Source: an uncultured Tenacibaculum sp. (GTDB lineage: Bacteria > Bacteroidota > Bacteroidia > Flavobacteriales > Flavobacteriaceae). Taken from it: a DNA stretch of 64,000 bases. A program made the position numbers and the translations under genes. This document shows, piece by piece, positions 59,280 through 64,000 of the stretch. How positions within the stretch are numbered: the stretch's first letter is position 1; each line of letters begins with the position of its first letter. A model generated the notes under the pieces. The model was not told the DNA's origin. It ran no database searches and worked only from the letters and a program-made list of their open reading frames with translations. The DNA lies in contig CANMIL010000007.1 of NCBI GenBank assembly GCA_947497895.1, forward strand, positions 124,001 through 188,000, read 5' to 3'.

Positions 59280-61364
59280 ATGTTTCTAAATAAACTGTGT
59301 TTAGCGTCTATATTATTCAGTGTTACAGCTTTTTCTCAGGTAGGTATTGAGAAGAAGAGTGACACGATTAAGAATAATGATCTTGATGAGGTTATTGTAA
59401 CTGCTACAAGAACCAAAAGACAGTTGTCGTCAGTGCCTATGCCTGTCACTTTGATATCCAAAAAACAAATTCAAAAATCGGGATCAGTTAGGTTACGCGA
59501 TATACTATTAGAACAAACGGGAATTACTATTGTTCAGGATGTAGGGAATTCAGAAGGAATTCAGCTACAGGGTGTAGCGGCAGACTACACGTTAATAATG
59601 ATTGATGGTGTTCCAATCGTGGGAAGAGTTGCTGGAAATATTGACTTAAATAGAATTACAGTCAATAATATAAAACAAATTGAGATTGTGAAAGGGCCGT
59701 CTTCCGCACTCTATGGTTCAGAAGCCATGGGTGGTGTAATTAATATAATTACTGAAAAACCTGTAAGAGAGAGTTTAGATGGCCAATTTCATGTTTTGAC
59801 CCGTGGAGGAGCTAGAAATGAACTAGATGTAAATAGTAACTTTACGTATCGAAAAAATAAAATAGGACTTGTTGCTGGGGTTAATTTGAATTCAAGTGGA
59901 GGTTTTGATTTAACTCCATTATCACCTTCGAAAACTGTTAATCCCCATCAAAATTATACTTTCAATTCGAGATTTTTATACGATATATCTGAATCGTTAG
60001 AGTTCGACTTATCGGGAAGATATTACAATCAAGAACAGTATGTAGGAGATATAACCAATATTCAAACTGACTGGAATTTTAACGCATTATTAAAGCAAAG
60101 AATTTCAGATAGATGGGATGTAACCTATACTTTTTATGGTACACAGTTTAAAACGGAAAGCTCGTTTAACGGTGAATCAGCAGTAAATAAAAGAAGTTTA
60201 TTTAGACCCGAAGTTAGAAGTACTTATCGTTTCAAAAATTCAAGTACCATAGTATGTGGTTTTGGAGGTAACTTTGATAAATTGGATAGAACTTCAATAA
60301 ATGGTGAAAAAGAATTTAAGTCTTGGTATGCCTACGGACAATACGATTTTAATCCAATATCAAAATTAAATGTAGTCTTAGGTGCAAGATATGAAGGAAG
60401 TGATAGTTACCAATCGGCATTTAGCCCAAAGATATCTACTAGTTACGAATTAAATGATAGGCTTACATTAAAAGGTTCGGTTGGTTACGGTTTTAAAATC
60501 CCAGACTTTAGACAATTATATTTTGATTTTAGAAATGTAAATAGTGGTTATATTGTTTTAGGAACCTATACCGTTCATAATTTATTTGGTGGATTAGCAG
60601 ACTTAAGTGTGGTTCCAAGAGAATTAAAAACAGAATCATCAATAGGGTATAATTTTGGTTTTCAATGGGAGCCAATTGATGGATTGAAAGTAAATATAAA
60701 CGGTTTTAGAAACAATATTAAAGACCTTATAGATACGTTTGATACACAGCTTCCTTTTGATGTTTTAGGCCTACCTCAAGGAACTAGAATATTTTCATAT
60801 AGAAACATTAGTAGTGTGTTCACTCAGGGAATTGAGCTAGATCTTAACTACAGGCTAAACAAAAATTTACGATTATTAGCAGGGTATCAATTTTTGGATA
60901 CAGGAAGTAATGAAGATCTAGATAAAATTGAAGATGGAATATTTTACAGAGATGAAAATGGAATTTCTCAAGAGTTATTGTCATCCTCTTACTTTGGATT
61001 GCCAAACCGTTCAAGACACATGATTAATGCAAGGTTGTTCTACGATAATTTCGAGCATAAATTTTCTGTTAGTTTAAGAGGTACCTATAGAAGTGAATAT
61101 GTGCCATTTGATACCAATGGTAACACAGTAATTGATGACTTCGATAACTTTGTAAAGCCACTTACCCAAATTAATTTAACTGTTAATAAAACCATGTTTA
61201 ACAACATTGATTTACAATTAGGTATTGATAATGTGTTAAACGAAACAGCCATTAATAACAAAGAGCTATTTAATTTCACAGATGCCAATGGGAATGTTAT
61301 AGCGAATGATGCCTATTTGCAACTGAGGAGAACAATTTTTGGAAGAATACAAATAAACATATAA
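59280..61364 (+). CDS. TonB-dependent haem/iron receptor
   Basis: A 694-residue outer-membrane receptor. Signal peptide 1-19, TonB box-like DEVIVTATRTKRQLSS (about 36-51), plug domain (52-165: LRDILLEQTGITIVQD, IMIDGVPIVGRVAGN, IEIVKGPSSALYGSEAMGGVINIITEKP) and a barrel to the end. The following HmuY-like gene (21 bp) suggests haem, as in the HmuR-HmuY pair of Porphyromonas. Divergent from the siderophore-type operon and probably iron-regulated. Confidence 0.94.
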   Translation: MFLNKLCLASILFSVTAFSQVGIEKKSDTIKNNDLDEVIVTATRTKRQLSSVPMPVTLISKKQIQKSGSVRLRDILLEQTGITIVQDVGNSEGIQLQGVAADYTLIMIDGVPIVGRVAGNIDLNRITVNNIKQIEIVKGPSSALYGSEAMGGVINIITEKPVRESLDGQFHVLTRGGARNELDVNSNFTYRKNKIGLVAGVNLNSSGGFDLTPLSPSKTVNPHQNYTFNSRFLYDISESLEFDLSGRYYNQEQYVGDITNIQTDWNFNALLKQRISDRWDVTYTFYGTQFKTESSFNGESAVNKRSLFRPEVRSTYRFKNSSTIVCGFGGNFDKLDRTSINGEKEFKSWYAYGQYDFNPISKLNVVLGARYEGSDSYQSAFSPKISTSYELNDRLTLKGSVGYGFKIPDFRQLYFDFRNVNSGYIVLGTYTVHNLFGGLADLSVVPRELKTESSIGYNFGFQWEPIDGLKVNINGFRNNIKDLIDTFDTQLPFDVLGLPQGTRIFSYRNISSVFTQGIELDLNYRLNKNLRLLAGYQFLDTGSNEDLDKIEDGIFYRDENGISQELLSSSYFGLPNRSRHMINARLFYDNFEHKFSVSLRGTYRSEYVPFDTNGNTVIDDFDNFVKPLTQINLTVNKTMFNNIDLQLGIDNVLNETAINNKELFNFTDANGNVIANDAYLQLRRTIFGRIQINI

Positions 61365-61385
61365 ATACAAACAAAGGATTATACA

Positions 61386-62003
61386 ATGAAAAATTTAAGA
61401 ACAGTTTTAGGGAGTTTGATTATAGCTTTCGTTTTTGCTTCTTGTAGCAGTAACGAAAATCAAGAACCAGATCAACAACTTCAACCAGTTGAGAGTAAAA
61501 AAATAGAAAATTTATACGCTCCAGCGGAAGGAAGAGGTAATTATACAGGTCCTTTTACAAAGTTTAATTTTTCTGAAGGAAAACAAGTAGAAGGAGATAA
61601 TTGGGACATCGCATTTAGAGCTACCGAGATTATTGTAAACGGAGGAGAGAAAGGTTTTTTATTAGAAGATATTGATAGGGTTCACGATGCTTCAATGGTG
61701 TTAGTTGAATCAACTTTTGCTGGAATTACCGAAGCACCAGTAGACTCAGAATTTAGACAGGATGCAGCAGATGCTCTAGCGGTTACAAAAGGTAGTGGAA
61801 ATGGATGGTATACTTATAATTTCAGTTCACATCTTATTACCCCGACTCCTGGAAGAATATTAATTGTAAAAACACATGATGGACACTACGCTAAAGTAGA
61901 AATTTTAAATTACTATAAAGACGAAGATACTTCATCAGAATCAAAATATTTCACCTTTACTTATACATACAACCCTAATAAAGGTGATAAAGCACTTCAG
62001 TAA
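61386..62003 (+). CDS. HmuY-family haem-binding lipoprotein
   Basis: A 205-residue lipoprotein (lipobox FASC, Cys20) with an HmuY domain (about 48-203): GRGNYTGPFTKFNFSEGKQVEGDNWDIAFRATEIIVNGG, GNGWYTYNF, LITPTPGRILIVKTHDGHYAKVEILNYYKDEDTSS...YFTFTYTYN. HmuY proteins bind haem at the surface and hand it to the TonB receptor. Whether this one uses His or Met haem ligands was not resolved. Second gene of the receptor-HmuY pair. Confidence 0.92.
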   Translation: MKNLRTVLGSLIIAFVFASCSSNENQEPDQQLQPVESKKIENLYAPAEGRGNYTGPFTKFNFSEGKQVEGDNWDIAFRATEIIVNGGEKGFLLEDIDRVHDASMVLVESTFAGITEAPVDSEFRQDAADALAVTKGSGNGWYTYNFSSHLITPTPGRILIVKTHDGHYAKVEILNYYKDEDTSSESKYFTFTYTYNPNKGDKALQ

Positions 62004-62039
62004 GTATATTTATTGAATTTTGTTAGTTTTTGTTACGTA

Positions 62040-62077
62040 GAATAGCCTAATCTGGAAGATTAGGCTATTCTTTTTTT
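62040..62077. terminator. Terminator of the receptor-HmuY operon
   Basis: Perfect 13-bp stem GAATAGCCTAATC / GATTAGGCTATTC with a 5-nt loop and a 7-T run, 37 bp past the HmuY stop. Confidence 0.9.
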
Positions 62078-62132
62078 ATGCAAAAAACAGAAGCTTTTAT
62101 AACCTCCGTTTTATTCGTTTGTTTTGTAACAA

Positions 62133-62711
62133 TTACCTCGTATAATCTATTGCAATATCTAATTTAATAATAGCCGTAGCACCTCCTTGAGAAATATTTT
62201 GATCTATTGATTTTCTCAACTTTAAAGAATCCGAGGTTAGTTCAATAATTTCAAGGTCTCCATCACCAATATTTGTAAAAGAACTAATTTCATCAGGTAA
62301 ATCAACTTCAACTAGCTCTCCGTTTGAAAGGATTAAAAGATTGTCTCTAAGTTCCCAATCTACAACACTTGTGGTGCTACCTATAGTATAGGTGTCCTGA
62401 GTTGTTTGTCCGTTGGAATCTGTTTGTTGCACACTAAGATCGTACGATCCAGAATAATTTGCTTTATTTGGGTTTTCAGTAAAAGTAGTAGTCGCATCAA
62501 TGTTAATTGCTCTACCTTCAAAGTCTCCAGTATATAATGATATTGTACCATTTGAAACATCAAAGTTTCCTGAATAGGTATAACTTGCTAAATTCCATTC
62601 TCCCAGAAGATCGCTTGCGTTGTAATTAATATCCTCGTCAGATTTTGAACAGCTTGTTAAAACTACCATTGAGATTAACATTATGAGGCTCTTTAAAATT
62701 GTTTTTTTCAT
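62133..62711 (-). CDS. Lipocalin-like lipoprotein
   Basis: A 192-residue lipoprotein (lipobox LTSC, Cys21). The mature protein has the lipocalin-like start DLLGEWNLASYTYSG (GxW motif), then repeated beta strands (INIDATTTFTENPNKANYSG; SVVDWELRDNLLILSNGE) and IIELTSDSLKLRK near the end. It matches the lipocalin_5/DUF5004 style of Bacteroidetes lipoproteins. The ligand is unknown. Monocistronic. Confidence 0.8.
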   Translation of the reverse strand: MKKTILKSLIMLISMVVLTSCSKSDEDINYNASDLLGEWNLASYTYSGNFDVSNGTISLYTGDFEGRAINIDATTTFTENPNKANYSGSYDLSVQQTDSNGQTTQDTYTIGSTTSVVDWELRDNLLILSNGELVEVDLPDEISSFTNIGDGDLEIIELTSDSLKLRKSIDQNISQGGATAIIKLDIAIDYTR

Positions 62712-63024
62712 ATTAGTTTTTAATTAAAATAATTTAAAATATATACAAAAAAGAGTATGATTATAATATCAATTGAGGGATAAAATAGATCATAGCAGCT
62801 TTTTTGGTTTATACAAAGTTATCATTTTTAGGGAGATAAGTAGTTTTTGATCATTGTTTTTTTATAAGACAGGTAAAATGTATAGAATAAAATTAGGTCA
62901 ATTTTTAAGGTTGTAGCCAGAAATTGACTCTTTAATTCGTCTTCGGAGATTGAAAATAAAACCTATGATGTTTCTTATATTCGCTCGCGGACTCAAAAAA
63001 ATTGGTTACAATTAAAACATATTT
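62712..63024. other. 313-bp divergent spacer
   Basis: AT-rich region between the lipocalin-like gene (minus) and the S33 peptidase (plus). A short GC-richer piece (TTCGCTCGCGGACTC, about 62981-62995) stands out, but no hairpin or coding frame was recognised. Confidence 0.4.
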
Positions 63025-64000
63025 ATGAAGATTAAAACTTTAGCATTTGCAATAGCTATTTGCTTACAAACATTGGTGTACTCACAGAATCTAACAATTA
63101 AACCTTATGAATTTATATCGAGAGCAGGCGACACGATTCAAGCTGAACTAGGGAAGTTTAAGGTTTTAGAAGATAGAAGTAATAAGTCAGCAGATTCGAT
63201 AGAACTTGCCTTTGTTCGATTTAAAAGTACAAATCCGAATCCAGGCAAACCGATCGTTTACCTTTCAGGAGGACCTGGTGGTTCTGGTATTTCAACTGCT
63301 AAAGGCAACCGTTTTCAATTGTTTATGAAATTACGTGAGGTCACCGATGTTATAGCTTTTGATCAGCGCGGTACAGGAATGTCACAACAACTTCTTAATT
63401 GTCCATACTACGTTAATTTTGAGTTAGAAAAAGCAATTGATAAACCTGAATACATACAGAAAACCAAAGAAAATATTACAAAATGTCTAAGTTTTTGGAA
63501 AAAAGAAAAAGTTAATCTATATGCCTACAATACAACAGAAAACGCAAATGATATTGATGATTTGAGAAAGGTTTTGGGAGCGGATAAAATTTCAATTTGG
63601 GGTATTAGTTATGGTTCACATCTTGCATTCGAGTATATTAGACTTTTTAAAGATAAGATTGATAAAATGGTACTGGCAAGTCTCGAAGGATCAGATGAAA
63701 CGATTAAGTTACCTAAAAATACAGAAAATTTTGTTTTTAAAATAGCTGAACTTGCAAAGGAAAATTATGGTTTCGAAAAGAAGTACCCTAACTTAAAAGA
63801 GCACATAATTAAAGTTCATGAAAGATTGGAGAAAGAACCAGTAAAAGCTACTTTTCAAAATAGGAGAGGAGCCGTTGAGACAGTTGGAATTTCAAATTTT
63901 GAATTACAGGCAGCTGTTGCTACATTTTACTTAAAAAATCCTAAGGATATAAAAAGACTTCCAAAAGTTTATACTCAGATGTATCATGGAGATTTTTCAG
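63025..64000 (+). CDS. Secreted S33-family alpha/beta-hydrolase peptidase (3' end cut by window)
   Basis: A partial protein; 325 codons are present and the frame runs off the window edge. Signal peptide MKIKTLAFAIAICLQTLVYSQ. Oxyanion-hole region IVYLSGGPGGSG (about 77-88), DVIAFDQRGTGMS, and nucleophile elbow SIWGISYGSHLAFEY (Ser about 196), as in proline iminopeptidase/tripeptidyl aminopeptidases (S33). The catalytic Asp and His would lie beyond the edge. Probably a periplasmic exopeptidase. Confidence 0.92.
   Translation, partial: MKIKTLAFAIAICLQTLVYSQNLTIKPYEFISRAGDTIQAELGKFKVLEDRSNKSADSIELAFVRFKSTNPNPGKPIVYLSGGPGGSGISTAKGNRFQLFMKLREVTDVIAFDQRGTGMSQQLLNCPYYVNFELEKAIDKPEYIQKTKENITKCLSFWKKEKVNLYAYNTTENANDIDDLRKVLGADKISIWGISYGSHLAFEYIRLFKDKIDKMVLASLEGSDETIKLPKNTENFVFKIAELAKENYGFEKKYPNLKEHIIKVHERLEKEPVKATFQNRRGAVETVGISNFELQAAVATFYLKNPKDIKRLPKVYTQMYHGDFS

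Overview
The window is AT-rich DNA with short operons on both strands and looks like the chromosome of a marine member of the Flavobacteriaceae (Bacteroidota), perhaps Tenacibaculum or a relative. The evidence is: Bacteroidota -7 promoter boxes (TAnnTTTG) and few Shine-Dalgarno sites; a type IX secretion (T9SS) C-terminal sorting domain; TonB-dependent receptors with a HmuY-like lipoprotein; a pdhA-pdhC pair without pdhB beside it; many SPII lipoproteins; and a LytS/LytTR two-component pair whose sensor carries a Y_Y_Y propeller. No rRNA, phage, IS transposase or CRISPR was seen. One tRNA (CAT anticodon) is present.

Layout. 0-12.5 kb (minus strand): outer-membrane barrel and Ig-like lipoprotein, pyruvate dehydrogenase E2 and E1alpha, VanX-type dipeptidase, GT39 glycosyltransferase, small secreted proteins, and a DUF4870-PadR-PspC envelope-stress operon. 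13-16.8 kb: DUF4442 and AIM24 proteins, a TlpA-like lipoprotein and an unknown protein. 16.8-25.2 kb: a large T9SS-exported protein made of 873-bp repeats, bordered by unusually long intergenic stretches. These stretches hold several minus-strand units that look like small structured RNAs (promoter, stems, terminator). 25.2-30.7 kb: an accessory-looking stretch of small membrane proteins, hairpin repeats and gene fragments. 31-38.3 kb: RDD protein, tRNA, START-like protein, class IV aminotransferase, YqgE, and the LytTR/LytS pair with a candidate LytTR direct-repeat site. 38.4-42 kb: DUF6058, RibD/DHFR-like, D-cysteine desulfhydrase-like and nitroreductase genes.

Two regions read as coherent pathways. 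At 42.1-51.4 kb, divergent operons encode a GMC oxidoreductase, gluconate-dehydrogenase subunit 3-like protein and cytochrome c, facing a DUF1080 (3-keto-disaccharide hydrolase) lipoprotein, two TIM-barrel isomerases, a Gfo/Idh/MocA oxidoreductase and a sugar/nucleoside permease. This fits sugar breakdown through 3-keto intermediates, with a LacI-type palindrome between the operons. At 51.6-62 kb, a five-gene minus-strand operon (DUF6607, TonB receptor, periplasmic ankyrin protein, DUF2271, PepSY-flavodoxin reductase) diverges from a TonB receptor plus HmuY-like lipoprotein. This is an iron/haem acquisition locus, and its DUF2271 protein carries an ApbE-type flavinylation motif, which suggests a transmembrane electron path to the periplasm.
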